Origin: Sipunculus nudus
Taxonomy: Eukaryota; Annelida; Sipuncula; Golfingiida; Sipunculidae
DNA: 64,000 nt
Assembly: GCA_026874595.1 (NCBI GenBank)
Contig: CM049313.1
Location: forward strand, 78,236,659-78,300,658
Direction: 5' to 3'
In this document: positions 20,099 to 34,674 of the stretch, one piece after another
Layout: every line of letters starts with the position of its first letter
Position numbering within the stretch: the first letter of the stretch is position 1
The notes under the pieces: model-generated
Database searches by the model: none
What the model saw: only the letters and a program-made list of their open reading frames with translations
What the model was told of the DNA's origin: nothing
Position numbers and translations under genes: made by a program

Positions 20099-23000
20099 AG
20101 AAGTACATATGTCTAGTACGATTGGCAATTGTATGTACAAGTATAGACTGCAATCTTGTTTTGTACTAGTACTTACCACAATCGTCAATCGTGCCAGTAC
20201 AAATCACAATTTGGATCTTTATCGGTACGATTTGCAATTATACTAAAGGGTACCGTGTCTTAATTCATGTCTTACGAACGTGTGAACTGGCAAATTAATA
20301 AATTAAAATATTAACTAAATGGTATCTACTTACATCATACCTAGATGTATTGGCTAACAAATGTGCTCTAGTAAAAACTTCAGTCAGTGAGTGTGGTTTC
20401 TCCATGGATGACAGACAATCTTACGTCTGAAATAAAATCACGCAGATGAAGGGAAATGGAATTGAAGACCAGAGGAGATAAATCTAGCTATAAAGTTTTT
20501 TACCACACAGTAATAAATTGTTATTATGATAAATTATTTTTAAACAACAAAGGAGCATATAAGGCTTTTTACAAGATATTAAACCAGCTTTTGTTTCGAG
20601 AAGCACCCTTGCCATTACCACCAGGTGTAGACAACAAGATTGGCTTGTATCTTGGTAATGGTAATGAACTATAAATATTAGAAGTGGCACACAGATGTCA
20701 AAGTCTGTGAGGTCCGTTTTTTCCCTTATTTACACACAAAATATTAAACTAATTTTATTTAACAAATTAAAGCATGACCTTTTTTCAAGCTGTCAGAAAG
20801 GAGGATTGCATAGAATAATACAAAGGGACACAATTTCGGATAGACGAGATCCGCTGAAATATTTCCACAACTATATCTTTTTCATGAAACTCTCGCTTTG
20901 TTAGTGATTTATATTCTTACACAATACACCCACTCTGCCGTCACTGCTCACACACTGGTTTTGGAAACAAAAGCTTGACGTATCAAAGTAATTTCCTACG
21001 GGTGGCCAGGACGATGGTCCGTTTTTCGCACCTAGGTGTAGGGAATGTAACCTCATCCGTATCCACCATTTTATTAAAATTCGTGATTTCTTCCCCTCGA
21101 AATTCATCGAAACAGCTATAGACTATTCAGATTACAGGCATAGGGAGGGAATTTATATTTACGTATTTTCCTCAGGTTCTAATGTGCTGGATCTTTAAGA
21201 GATGATCGATCATTAGATGGTCTACGAAAGGATTAAAAATCTCTATAAAGTTGTCAGCCTTTTCGGAAGGAAAATACAAGGAGCTAACATCTAATGAGAG
21301 CTCGCATTTCTTCCTAGGCAAAAGGACAAAAGCGCTTGTAATAAAGAGGCATTTCTCTCTAACTGTTCATACATTTGTTTAACAATGTTTTGTTTGCTAA
21401 ACAACCATAATCTATGATTTACAGAAACCATTTTCAAATCGATGGGTAGTTTAAACAGAAAACCCATATCAAATATTTTCTCCAATTAGGGCTCCATGTT
21501 CAGGGATTACTTAGAAGGATGACCAGGATAAAATGATAAATCTGCGATAGAGCCGTGGTTCAAAATCTCTCACAATCTTCATCCTCTTTTGTCAAAGCGA
21601 AAAGCTTATACTTCATATATATGGATGTTGTTTAGCAGATGACATTTTCACGAGCCAAATGTTTTACATTGAGCAACGGCGTTTTTGCTCAACTGTCCAT
21701 ATACAAAATGACAATTACTGCTCACTGTTAATTCAAGATCTCTTGTGTGACAGAAATATGAGTTTTAAATTAGACAATCTAATGCACATTAACCTGTATA
21801 GCTAGCCCTGTCGGACATTAAGGACTCGCCTTCTTTTTAATTGTCGTTTTACACTGTACAGCTTTAAATGGATCACCAGAAGGTGACAGCAAAAGAACGC
21901 GAAGCTCTCCTAGTGCCTGATATATGTCCGCATAATCTGGTGCTGAATTGATTTTATGACAAGCTCACTGGGTGAGAAGATTGGTTTCCGAACCAATAGC
22001 AGGTGAACTTACTTCAGTCCTTGTTTTTACTAAGAGGGGATGTTGATTGTTCTATATCCGGCCTGGCTCAAGCGAGTTCTAACAAACTGCATGACCAAAA
22101 GCGAATATTTACTCGGAATGAGCACTGACATGACGCACGGAGTGTGCGAACATGGTTCTAATCCTTTGCTTTAGTGCAACTTCAACAATGAGACTTTTTA
22201 TCTTTTATGGACGGTATCCTAGCACATTAGAATACCTTGAATTTGATTCAGATTTCTTGCAAAACGTAACCCGGGTAGTGGGACCAAAGAATGACGTCCT
22301 TAAAACATCTGATCTGTTGCAGTTTCAAATTTTTAGGTGCAAGTCCTTGGTCATATTTGGTATCATTATGACGTAGCATAGTGGCTAAAGCATCCCTCTC
22401 GGACACAAGTAGTTGTTACAATGTATTAACAATGTGGGCGCTATAACTGTCACCTATACGGACCCCTCCTCTGACCAAAGTTTTTGTATGTCCTATTACT
22501 ACTAAACTGGTTTTCTTTAGTTTCAGTTAATATAAAATATAAATATGACTTTATTCTATTACAACGCCTTAGATATAACCATTATAAACATTTGGCCTCC
22601 TACTACCAATGTTTGTCTCCTCTGGGTTTTCGCGAGATGGGCTTTGTTAAGTTGTAGGATCTAAAGATGTTGTATGGCACAGACACTGCATTTTTTAAGT
22701 ACAGTGAATTGGACCACTTCTTGCATTTAGCAGCCCTTTAGAGGCTTAACGTAATTGCTTGTCTGTTTGCCTTTCAAAGTGATCATCCGGAGTACTCTTA
22801 GACGCAGTATCCGACTCTATACAGAGACGGAGAGCACCGCATGCTGCCTGATATTACTAAATGTCCCTCCTATGGCCACATAACCCATTATAATCTAGCT
22901 ATCAAAGCTTTATATATGGAGTCCTTTTCTTGCTCAAATAAGAAAATGAAACATATTATCCTGGTGCAAATTTGGGAAGCGATGATAGCAAGTTTCTAAC

Positions 23001-23530
23001 CAAAAATAACATATTTTCTTAAGGTCAAGGCCACAAGGAGCATCCAGTTTTTAAAGTCCTTCTGATTAGCTGTTAGGTTACAAGCTCATTCATGCATCGA
23101 GGAAATCCAAGCATACGATTTACTGCCTGGTCCCTAGAATAGTGCCGTCTAGTAACTAAAACAGAAAGTTCAGGCAAAATAATGGCTCCCAGCTTGTAGC
23201 TACCTGTATATTTCATGTTTTAACTTATTAGAAGTGTTTGTTTATTTTGAGCTAATGTTAATAATATATATAAAAATCTGTGCCCTCGGTAGCACACCAA
23301 TATTTTATACTCAGCACTTGTAAGCCTCACTGTGAGGTTTGCTACGTTGACTGGAGTACTCCCAAAGTATATTCAAATAGAGAGGATACAGTATTATTTT
23401 CGTCTCGCTTTCAAAAGTTCTTGTGTGTATGCCCCTGCCCTGCTACTACCGAAAACAACTTATTGGTTTTGATCATCTGCTATTGTACGTAATTTCAAAT
23501 GACATGCCCACGCAGCAAATGTTAATGCTT
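20099..23530. other. 3.4 kb with no recognised feature
   Basis: Only short open frames (74 codons or fewer) with no recognisable motif. 20110-20245 has loosely repeated GTAC...GCAAT motifs. No splice-bounded exon, RNA gene or transposon end could be supported. Confidence 0.4.
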
Positions 23531-23544
23531 TACGGCATTTCATA

Positions 23545-23640
23545 TGAGATTACTCGTTGTCTCACGTCCGTCTGTTAATAGAGCACAAATCGTAACCGTT
23601 GGATCTAGAATCCCGGTGCGCAAACTCTGACAGCTGCAGA
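23545..23640 (+). repeat. Short fragment of the 62.5-64 kb satellite family
   Basis: CGTCCGTCTGTTAATAGAGC then ACAAATCGTAACCGTTGGAT and CTAGAATC matches the CTGTTAACAGGGCACAAATC block and GTAACC..GGACCTGGAATC block of that satellite. Confidence 0.55.
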
Positions 23641-23931
23641 AAAAGGAGAAAAAGGAAGTATCCGGTTTAAACGTTGTTCCTGATGTGGTAGATTTTGTTT
23701 TCAGATTTATGGTTAACGATAACAATAACAATAATAGAGTAAAATATTATTATCTTAAAAGTTTTACATCTGCCAGGTTGCAGTTTACTTTTTTTGTCCA
23801 TATTTGTAAATAAAAAGGGATATATACATGAAAAAAATACTGCTATTTTTCTAATATGCAAACTAGATTGGACCATTTATTATTATGTTGGTGGAGTTTA
23901 CCTCTTTTGATTGCTATCATTCTTCTATTAT

Positions 23932-26910
23932 CTATGTGATAATTAGTCTCCACTTGTTTGGTATTGCTTTTAGTAAACTAGCATAAATAAGAAAATCAAT
24001 TTTACATCTGTATTTATTACATATTTCTTTACAGCTCATGAACTGTATTTTTGTTTGATTTAACAGATCTTTAATGTATACAATTCCCCTATTATACAGA
24101 TTTTTAAATAGTAACATTTTGTTTTGTACTTTTATATTGGAATTAAACCAGATACATTGCGACAAGATATCTTCATATGAATCTGGAATATAATAATTGT
24201 AGTCACACCAATAAATCATAATTTCCTCCCAGAAGGGAGCGTTACAAGTCATTATGTCTTTCACATCTTCACGTGCTAGGTTACAGCTGAATGATGCCTC
24301 TCTAAGTTTAAAAAATCCCCAGACTATTTTTCTCCAAGAATTATGTGGGTTTTTATTTAGCAATCTTTTAATCCAAGTTAATTTTAGTGCTACGTTTTTT
24401 GAGGAAACATGAAACATATTTAAACCCCCTTTTCCACAGTTGCAATTAATGTTTGTCTTTTTATAAAATCTGCTCGTTTTCCCCATATAAATTTATAGAG
24501 ACGAGTTTCTATTTGTTTCATAAAAGCTCTTAAAGGGGTAGGTAACACCGTTAAATGATATATTAATTTTAGAAAGTACACAGGTTTTAAGTAAATTAAT
24601 TTTTCCAAGTGGTGTGAGTTTTCTACCTTTCCAAATTGATAAAATGTTGTTTATTTTTTCATTAACAGGTTTGAAATTTGCATGTTATACATTTTCCAAA
24701 GAAGGAGATACATTCACTCCCAACAACGTCACACCGACCTCAGAGTATGTCACACCTAATTTTTTTTATAAAATTTTGGTTCAAATGATTACCCTTTCTC
24801 AACGGCATTAAAACTGTTTTATCTTTATTAATCTTAAGGCCAGAAATTTGTTTGAAATTTTCGAAAAACTGTAATGTGTCTTTTATTTTTTGATAATCAT
24901 TTACAAAAACTGTTGTATCGTCTGCATATTGTATTATTTTACTTTCTTTATTATCAACAGTTATACCATTTATGCTTTCTTCTGATCTTATTTCAGTTGC
25001 GAATAATTCTATACTAAGTATAAACAAGTAAGGTGATAATGGGCACCCTTGTATTACCCCTCTTGTAACCGAGAAAAAAGGTGAACTGTATCCATTATTT
25101 ATCACACAACTTGAGATATTTTTTTTACAGTTTTATCATGGGTATAAAGTTAGCATTGAAATTCATTAAATTAAAAAAATTATATAAGTAATCCCATTCT
25201 AAAAAATCAAAAGCTTTTTCAAAGTCTATTGCCATTAACATTGAGTCTAATTCATTATGAACTGCATATCTTATGAAACTTGTAATTTTACTAATATTTT
25301 CCCCTATGTATCTATTTTTCATAAAACCAGTCTGATCTTCATAAAACGCTTTTGATTATGTTAGCTATAGTTTTAGTAATAATTTTATAATCTGTATTTA
25401 GAAGTGTTAATGGCTCCAATTTTTAACATATAACAAGTTGTTTCCTTTTTCTGGCAACAAACTAATGATCCCTTGTCTCTGTGTCAGAGAAAATTGACCT
25501 ACTTCGAAAGAATACTTAATCGCTTTTAAAAAATAATATTTAATATCATTCCAGAAGAATTTGTAAAATTCTGCAGTGAGACCATCACTACCTTGAGATT
25601 TGTTGTCTTTCATATCTTTTAAGCTGTTTAATAATTCTTCCTATCCTAATTCATCTGCCCAATCTTTATTGATCTTTGGTATTTTATCAATAAATTTTAC
25701 AACAAAGGAATTGAAATTTATATTTCTAATATTTGTTGAAGTATAGAGCTGCTTGTAGAAATTTTCCATAGCTAACAATATTCTATTATAATAACGTTTC
25801 TCTAAATTGAGAAAATAATTAGTTTGCTTTTCTCCTTCTTCTTACCATCTAATTTTACTTCTTAATATTGCTCCCTGTGTTTTTTCTTCCATTAGTTTTT
25901 CTAGTTCACATTTGACAGAGTCTAGTTTATTTTGATTTGAAAAGTCTAGATTTTGCAGGCTACTTATTTCTTGTTCCAGTTCAGCTACTTTATATTTAGT
26001 TTTCTTTTTAAGTGCAATAACTAATAGTTGAGCCCTTTATGACAATTTTAATTGTATCCCAGAGAAAACTTGGGTTTGTGCCCTTATTATCTGATACTGT
26101 GTTTTTATAGTTTGTTTAATCATTTCTATGTAATTTTTATCTTGTAATAATGAACTATTGAATTTCCAAAAACCTGGACCTCTAACTTGTTGGTGATCTT
26201 TTAAACATAAGGTAATACCATTATGATCAGTTCTATATCCTGGCACAATATTTGTTGACTCTATAAAACCTATTAGTCCTAATGATATTAAAAAAAAAAT
26301 AATCTAATCTACTTGCTGTCTAGGTTGGGTTGGTACGTGACCATGTATATTTCTGAGCATATTGGTTACATTGTCTCCAAATGTCAATTATATCTAATTC
26401 TTTCATCCATTCATTTATTTGTTTACGAGTTTGGTTATAAGGGCAATGATCACTGCCACTTCTGTCTATGGATGGATTTAAAACAACGTTCCAATCTCCT
26501 CCCACTATAATACTTTCATTGCCAATATTTTCAATTCTGTGGAATAAATTATCGAAGAAGATCTCCTCTAAATTATTAGGTGCATATAAATTACATAGTG
26601 TTAATCTTTTATCATTTAGAGTAATATCTAAAATAATACACCTTCCATTATCATCACTGATTACATTGTGTAAATCATACAATAAATAATTTTTTATTTA
26701 TATAGCCACACCTCTCGAATTATTGCTTCAACTATTTATAAATAAACTATGACCCCACTCAGCTATCCATCGATTAAAGTCCTCAGGTAGACTGTGAGTT
26801 TCCTGCAGCATAATAATGTTATTTTTTTTTCTTTGTAACCAATGAAATTCAATCCAGGGGTTTTATACATGACACAACCCACATATAAGGGCATTCAAAA
26901 TGTAAATATA
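23932..26910 (-). pseudogene. LINE A: L1/Tx1-like ORF2 (endonuclease + reverse transcriptase), degenerate
   Basis: Read on the minus strand from about 26910. AP-endonuclease landmarks: MLQETHSLPEDFNRW (about 26810-26770), VGGDWNVVLNPS (about 26500), YTWSR, SRLDYF-like and a TDHNGI catalytic histidine region (about 26230). RT landmarks: GSDGLTAEFYK (about 25590), a GFMKNRY-type segment, AIDFEKAFDFLEW (about 25230), GVIQGCPLSPYLF (about 25060) and the catalytic QYADDTTVF (about 24930). A connector with LSKLIYHLTVLPTP, FIWGKR and ALKLTWIKRLLNK follows to 23932. Many stops and frameshifts are present. No ORF1 was found and the 5' end is not resolved. L1/Tx1 assignment rests on motif style. Confidence 0.82.
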
Positions 26911-27479
26911 TAAGTGAGGACTGAAAAACATACATGGATACTATTGATTATCAGTTTGTAATCTGCTCTAAATATACTGTTCACAGGAACGTAATGGCAC
27001 ACCATAAGCATAGTTTAAACGTCTTAACTTAATCTGCTATGGATACACACACTGATTTTATTCCCGTTGAGAGGATATTCTCCCTTGACTTGGATAAGTT
27101 CCTTTGTCCAGGCTCAACCAGACCTGAGAAATGTCTTTAAGATCGAATTTGAATACATTATTGAAGCTAATTTAATATAAGTCCGATTAAACAGGACCAG
27201 ATGGCCAACGCCTCCGCTTAGGTTTAAATATAAGCACAGATCTGTTTCCTGTCTGTGTTCTTTATTCTTTTGATGTATAAGTTTTTCCTTTTCCGCATGT
27301 TTAACTGCCGAATCTCGGAGTACGATTATTAATTACTAGTTCCAGAAAGTCGGTCAAATATAGACAAACACTTTTTTTTTAATTTGAAGTCTGAAAGCAT
27401 GTGGCACATCAGTTAAGTAACATTAAACCATTTGAAGTCACGCGATTGTATATCAGCTTGTGATAAATGATATCTGTGA
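26911..27479. other. Unassigned spacer
   Basis: Nothing recognised between the LINE A 5' limit and the dispersed repeat at 27480. Confidence 0.3.
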
Positions 27480-27620
27480 TTGCTCATTGAGGGCCCCGAT
27501 TGAAAATATGGCTGCCAGAGTTCATTCAGTGATTGTGTATTGCACATTATTTCAGACATCTCCTCTTTAATATGATTTGAACCAGTAGGATTTTTGTTCC
27601 CTCATGCATATTGATAAAAC
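27480..27620 (-). repeat. Inverted single copy of the 56.46-57.19 kb satellite unit
   Basis: The reverse complement gives ATGAGGGAACAAAAATCCTA then CTGGTTCAAAT, ATATTAAAG, GAAATAATGTG, CTCTGGCAGCCATATT. This is the same order as 56468-56575, where GTTGGCCATATT ends the block. Confidence 0.7.
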
Positions 27621-29890
27621 CTGTTTCTGTTTGTTATATTTTTAAACTATAAACTTAACTTTTTACCCATATGAAAACTAGTCCAGCACTACAAGAAATG
27701 CGGGGCCCTCTGAGGACCCTTGCCCGGCCACATCTAGTTACATTTTAAGATGGAGTGTCCCTGTTAAAACCATCGCACATTTGGTTGATGGATCATTTTC
27801 CTGCATCTGTAATATCCAAGCATGTTCGAGAAAACTTCTTCCTAATGTGCTCAAAATTTTGCAGCTTCTGAGACAATGCGTGTGTAATGAACTCCATTTT
27901 GATATAAACACACACATACACATATATATGTATATATATATTAGGGGAAAGGACCTCTCCTAATATTCTTATATTCTAAATATTCAAATCTTGAATTACG
28001 ATGAGTCCTTACAATATTAAAAGCGCATTTTGTGGTAACGTAATCTGCTTCATAAAACGGCGATACATGCATTATTTATCATCATACTGAATAGATGCTT
28101 CGCTTTGGAAACTGAGATTTAACAAACTATTGCATAATGGCAAAACGTGTGACGATCAAAGACTACCCATAGAGATTTCAGGAAGTTGAATGAATTAATT
28201 CTTCATATTGAAGAATTAGTTCGTGTGACTGACCACTATAAGCCGGATAATTGCTTCATTATTTTAAAAAAATCCTTGAAGTTTCTTTGGTGTATTTATA
28301 TTTATGAATTATCCAGAAAGTTTAAAGAATATAAGAATAAATTTAAGATTTTAAAGTCTTAATTTTTTCTTGCTTGGTTTTTCTAAAACTAAAAATGCAG
28401 ATTACTCCAATACATATACATATTGCATTACCGTGTACATTATTAACGCTTTGTCCACCTCCGTGAACACAAGCCACCTCAAGCAGTCCAATTGTACATT
28501 TTGATTGATGATCTTCGTTTTACGTCACCAGTGGCAAACTGTTCAAAAGATATATACAAAAATAACATGCACAAAGTCTATAAAATTTTACACACTGTCA
28601 TAAAAGATTTGGATTTAGTCACGTTTTTCCTTAGCCTACTATCTACGTGACAGCTAAAACGTCTCGGTCGCAACATGTGATTAGTCACAGGTTATGCAAA
28701 CTAATTAAATAACAAGTCACAACTTGCTTTAAATCAGTTTGGTACTTCACAAATTCAGTATATTTGTAAAATAAACACCTTAAGGTTAGACCAGACGGTA
28801 TACCAGACTTTTCTGGCCGGTATTAACAAATAAATATATTATGTGAATTTTAAAGAATTCCTGATTGGGGAATTATCCTGCATGTCTTCATAGTATACAC
28901 AAAAGCATAATATGTATAGTCAATGTTTTCATCAATTTAAAATGTGTATTCGCACAAAACGGAATAATAAGGAGGAGCAGATATCGGTTTCTATTAAGAC
29001 TCACTGTCCTGGGCCTCTTGTTATGGACCTAGTCTGCGCGCCCCACATCCGCCCTGACGACATTGTTTGCTTTTCCAGTTTAGAGTCAATACTTGTGTCT
29101 TGCTTGGTTCCGCGAGATAATGACCCCCAGCATTGTGCTCTGAGGAATGTGTCACCATGATCAATTAATTATTCTTTGCCTAATATAGAAGGCCATCCAG
29201 AACTAAAGGGAAAGTGACTCGACTCGGAATAAGGTTCAAGCGGAGACAAAGCTTTTGTCAGGAGCTGCTGACGGGAGCAACGCTTAGTTGAAGCACGCCA
29301 GCAGGTGTCCACATCCTATAGTTAAGCTTCTCTCCCTACGCAAACTTCTTTCCCTGTCTCCGTTCGATCTCAAATTGAGCCTATTTCAAAAACTGACATT
29401 TTCGCATAATATTAGTCATAGATGACAGACATGCAACTGATATTTATTTAAATTAAAAATGATCCTATTTCCTTAATTCCCTTGTGATCGCTCAATGATA
29501 GCAGGTATCTTCTTTTACCATTTTGGTGTATTTAAATGAAAATAATTTGCTCAGTATTGTTTAATATTTGTGTGAATTGTTTTCTTGTTGTAATCAGAAA
29601 TTGATGCCACGGGCCTTAATTCGTTATCAAAATAACCGGTCCGAAAATAATATAAATAAATTAAAGAACGGTATGTCATTCCTGCTCGAGGTTTATTCAA
29701 ATTTAATGGACTTCTCTTGTATATGTGCAGGGCATCTATTTTGAATTATCGGTTTTACAGAATCGGTCTGGCTGTTTCATCGAGAACTTGGTCGCTTACC
29801 TTAACCTTGAAATATGCAAACTTTCTCCTTTTACAATTATATTAAATATGGAGAACCGTGGCGTGTTCTTAAATGTGAACACATTTTATA
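27621..29890. other. 2.3 kb with no recognised feature
   Basis: A short AT/AC microsatellite lies near 27908-27945. 28912-29160 is an 82-codon open frame without recognisable family features. No exon, RNA gene or repeat boundary is supported. Confidence 0.35.
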
Positions 29891-29906
29891 CTTAAAATAT
29901 ATTTAC

Positions 29907-30343
29907 AGTCAGCACACATGTTCTAATGGTTTAAACCTTAGAATACAGTGTACAGTCAGCACACATGTTCTGATAGTTTATACCTTAGAATACAGTGTAC
30001 AGTCAGCACACGTGTTCTGATAGTTTATACCTTAGAATACAGTGTACAGTCAGCACACGTGTTCTGATAGTTTATACCTTAGAATACAGTGTACAGTCAG
30101 CACACGTGTTCTGATAGTTTATACCTTAGAATACAGTGTACAGTCAGCACACGTGTTCTGATAGTTTATACCTTAGAATACAGTGTACAGTCAGCACACG
30201 TGTTCTGATAGTTTATACCTTAGAATACAGTGTACAGTCAGCACTATTGTTCTGATAGTTTATACCTTAGAATACAGTGTACAGTCAGCACACATGTTCT
30301 GATAGTTTATACCTTAGAATACAGTGTACAGTCAGCACACGTG
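29907..30343 (+). repeat. 47-bp minisatellite, left part (about 9 copies)
   Basis: The unit contains CAGTCAGCACACGTGTTCTG then ATAGTTTATACCTTAGAATA; starts at 29953 and 30000 give the 47-bp period. It stops at CACACGTG where the LINE B A-tract begins and resumes at 35618. Plus-strand open frames 29814-30020 and 30277-30468 are repeat artefacts. Confidence 0.93.
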
Positions 30344-30633
30344 GTTTTTTTTTTTTTTTATTACTACAAATACAATACAAAAACAGTACCATAATGCACA
30401 ATTCACATTCAGCACATTTTTGTGTATCGAAGTTATCTATATATAATGTATGTCTTGGCATGTTATAGTATAATTTTTAAATATATCCGCATAAATACAT
30501 GCGCATATACATTTATATGCATATCTACACATATGTACAGGTTTATGTACTTATTATATTCACCCATTTGTATACATATTTACGTTCACATGCATATATT
30601 TACCTATGCATAGACATATATCATCAGATATTT

Positions 30634-33600
30634 TCAAATTTGTGCAAGTTTCGACCATTTTAAATTATGTTTAGCTATTTTACCTTTGTTTTTTGCTATT
30701 TGGTATTCTATATCCCTCGTTTGTTGTAGAACTATTTTATATTCATATAAGTTTAACATTGACAGGTTGTCTCGAGCTTTAAATACTAGTTCTTTATACA
30801 ATAACAACATGAGATTAACTAGATTTGATCCTTGTGATGATGGCTCTACCTCTCCAATAATTTTCATGTTTTCTGTATCAGGTAGGTATATATCTTTTGT
30901 TTTTAGCCAACACATGACATCATAATAAAGCTTGCAAGACTTATCACATTCAACGAATAAATGTTGGATGGATTCTGGATACCCAGAGCATAATGAACAC
31001 ATATTATTGTCTTTAATTTTCCACTGATACAATTTATAATTAACCCCAAGAATATTATTCAAGATCTTGTACTGAAGCATACGCTTATTAGCACTAATAG
31101 AACTTTTATAAATTGCATTATAAGCTTCATCCCAAGCTATTTCAATCTGATTTCTCTGAAAATAATCTTGAGCAGTGGGAATCGTAAATAGTGAATCCCT
31201 ATATAAAACATATATAAGTTTAGTATTTATCTTACTAATATTCACTGTTTTACCATCCATCAGTGTCATATGTCCCGGCGTTAGTTCATTGTCTTTCAGA
31301 CAATATGATTCCTTTATTATTATAAACCATCTCTGAGGTATTGCAGAGAGTAAAGACCACCAACTGAGGAAACTCTCTTTTGGAACTTTATCTAAATAGC
31401 AAATTACCTTTCCTTTATCATCAATAATATCTAAAACAGTATTAATGCCTCGTTCTGATATACCTCTATACAATATTAATTTTCTAGCCACTTTAATGTA
31501 TTTGTTGTTCCACAACGGTTGCAGTAATATATATTCAGTGGTATCAGGAATTTTCTGAAAACATTCGGCCCAATATGTTAAACATTCTCTATAAAATGGA
31601 AGGATGTTATTTGGTATGCGGCAGATATCAAAATTATTACTTATCGTTTGCAATCCTCCTATTTGATTTATAATATTGTGGTACGACTTTCCATTTTTTA
31701 TCTTTTCGATTCATAAGGTTTTTGAACCACATAACTCTTTGAGATATAATTTTACATTCAATGTCGGACAGTTTGAGCCCTCCTTTGTTGAAATCACCTA
31801 TTAAACTACGATATTTAATTTTCGGTTTACGCCCTGACCATATAAACTTATTAATTAGAAATTTAACATCTTTTGCCAACCACTTTGGAAAAGTTTGCAA
31901 ATTTGTCACATACAATATTTTGGACATAGCAAGGCTGTTCACGACCATAATTTTTCCATATAAGGTCAGATTTCTGCTTTTCCACTTATTTAAAATACTC
32001 TCGAATTCCTGAATCTTGTTTTTAAAGTTAAATTTCTCCTTTACCTGTGAATTATAAGAGAAGTAAATGCCTAAGATTTTAAAGTAACTCTCTGTCAAAT
32101 TTACCCATTTAAATTTCACACAGGTTAATTGTTCATTACGTAAGCTTCCGATCCATGCTGTTTCAGTTTTATCAAAATTTACTTTCAATGATGTGTATTT
32201 GGAATATACACCTAATGTTTTTGTTAAATTATTTAATGAGTCCATATCTCGTAAGAAAAACGTTGCGTCATCAGCAAAAAATGCTAATATCATTTCGGTC
32301 CCGTCAATTTTAATGCCTCTTATATTTTTATTCTGCCTTATCATACAAGCTAATATTTCAATTACAATAATGAAAATATAAGGTGCCAATGGATCACCCT
32401 GCCGTGTACCTCGATCGATTTTAAATAACCCAGTTGAATATCCGTTATTCAGGACACAGCTTTCTACATTAGTATGTAATAATTTCACCCATTTAACAAA
32501 GCGATCTGGAAAGCCTTAGTGTTCCAAACAAGTGAATATAAAAGTATGATCTATTGAATCAAAGGCGGTCTCAAAATTCGCACAACAAATTATACCAGGA
32601 ATATTTAACTGCTTGGTTATTTCTAAAATGTCATCTATTAAACGTACTGGTTTCCCTATGTATTTTCCTTCCACAAAAGCATATTGATCTTCTGATATTA
32701 TAACGTTTAAGTATGGCTTTAATCTTGCGACAAGTATTTTGCTCAAGATTTTAATATCAACGTTAATCAGACTAATAGGCCGCCATGATTTAAGAAAACG
32801 ACAGTCTTTCTCCGGTTTTTGTATTAATGTTTTGTATTGATGTCAATTCACCTACTTCAAAATTCTCATTAAGACAATTTGTCAATTCCTTAAAATTCCT
32901 TCGACAGGCCATCAGAACCAGGTGTTTTATCATTTCCCATACTTTTGCGTATTTGTTCTCCTATTCCAGATATATTTAGACCTGTAAGATTTGGTATTTC
33001 TGTCTTATTTAAAAAGCCTTTACACTCCTCAGCAGTAATATTACTACTACGTCTATATTTGTCCTTAAAGAATTGTTTAATAATATTCAGAATGTGTTCT
33101 TGTCTCGTATTTCGACACCATCCATGATTATATTTCTGACACTAGTTTTGCATTTTCGATATTTTTCTAACCCCAAAAAGTATTTGTTACTCTTTTCACC
33201 TTGCTCGTACCATTGTACTCTGGAACGTATGATTATCCCTTTAGTAATTTTGTTGTAACATTCCTCTAACTCTTCTTTCAAATTTCCTAATATTATATTT
33301 TAATATCTCCCATAGAAATATATCATCCTTTATAGTTCTAAAGTATTCAGTTCTCCATCTAGATATCATTTCGCTCAACGATTTAACATAATCTGCATCA
33401 TCCAAAAGAGAATTATTAAACCTCCAAAAGGCCGGGTCATGTTCTCTAACTTCACCAGAAATAAATTTTAATTTAATGCCAGAATGATCCGTTCCTACTG
33501 ATGGCAATATCTCAGACTCAGAAACCGTTGATTGAAGCGTCTCTGATATTAAAAAGTAATCTAGTCTACGTTGGATCATTGGATTAAGACTACGCCAGGT

Positions 33601-34210
33601 AAACTCTTTTTTGCTTGGATGCCTTAATCTCCAAATATCACACAAATTAAATTCAAGCATTGCTCGCTTTATAGTTTGTATAGATCTAACTTTTAAAACT
33701 TCCCTGCCTCCTTCATTATCTATAGAATCCATAATAAAGTTGAAGTCCTCTCCCCATATCAAAGTAGTGGACTCGTCTGTATCAAGAGAGCGAATTTTTT
33801 TCTATTATCTGGTGCAGAAAACGAATTTGTTCTGTCTGTATGTTTGGTGCGTACGAATTTATTACACAATTTATGCCTTGCAATATTCCATATAAATTAC
33901 AAATCTACCACTGTCATCTAATATTTTTTCTTTCAGCTCAAATTCTACAGCTTTACCAATCAGTGTCATCACCCCACAACTGCGAGAGGTTCAATGAGAA
34001 AAATAAGATTTTCCTCTCCATTGTTGCGACCAAAAATGTTCAATATTAGGGGTACTGTGGCTTTCTTGGATAAAATTTATGGATGTATTTCCTCCCTTTT
34101 TAAAATACCAATTGAAAAGTTTTCTTCTTTTTTTGTACTCCCGAAGCCCTTTCACATTTAAACTGAGGAATGTTATATTTAACGAGAATTTATTTGTTAT
34201 TAATGTAATG
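30634..34210 (-). pseudogene. LINE B ORF2 (AP endonuclease, RT, zinc finger), broken
   Basis: On the minus strand from about 34200: endonuclease landmarks LNVKGLREYKKRRKLF, FIQESHSTPN, WGEDFNFIMDS (about 33750), RRLDYFLIS, TDHSGI. RT landmarks: EDQYAFVEGKYIGK (about 32700), FETAFDSIDH, GTRQGDPLAPYIF (about 32410) and the catalytic FADDATFFL (about 32270). The C-terminal block 31653-30634 has a CX2CX8HX4C finger (CSLCSGYPESIQHLFVEC, about 30990). Lesions: several stops and frameshifts in the endonuclease between about 34000 and 33780; frame changes about 33300-32750; an in-frame TAA at 32516-32518; a frameshift near 31640. The finger and RT catalytic residues are retained. Confidence 0.87.
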
Positions 34211-34674
34211 TAAATCTAGAAGTCTCATTTTACTTGCCAGGGCATACAGAAAATGTTCAACTAAATACTGTGCTGTTCTTCTGATACTATATAAGGACAT
34301 ACAATAACATAAATACAGGCGATTACAGCAGTTGACCATACTAAACCCGTGATCTTCCATACCGTATATGACAAAGCATGGTCACCAAAGAACTCAATGT
34401 GATATTTAAATATAATATACGTCTTTTCTCAGCAAGGCCCATTACAACACAACATTCTAACGGTATACGTTTTGAACCAAAATATTATGACTAAGCATAA
34501 TTGAATTCTTTCAAATAATACCACATCGTATAATCCAGGGCTGATCTTAAATTCTTGCCAAGTATTAACTTTAAAATATATATTAAACTTCTCGTAACTA
34601 AATTATTGGTATATTAAAATTATCTTGGACAAACAAGTAAAATCACTAGGTCCGTTCACACATAGGGGGTTTCT

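Noticed and set aside
29040-29160. Possible exon in the 28912-29160 frame (GC-richer, better codon look)
   Set aside because: 82 codons without motif and no paired exon; not enough to call.
30277-30468. Plus-strand frame crossing the T-tract
   Set aside because: It runs from the 47-bp array into the LINE B 3' UTR on the wrong strand.
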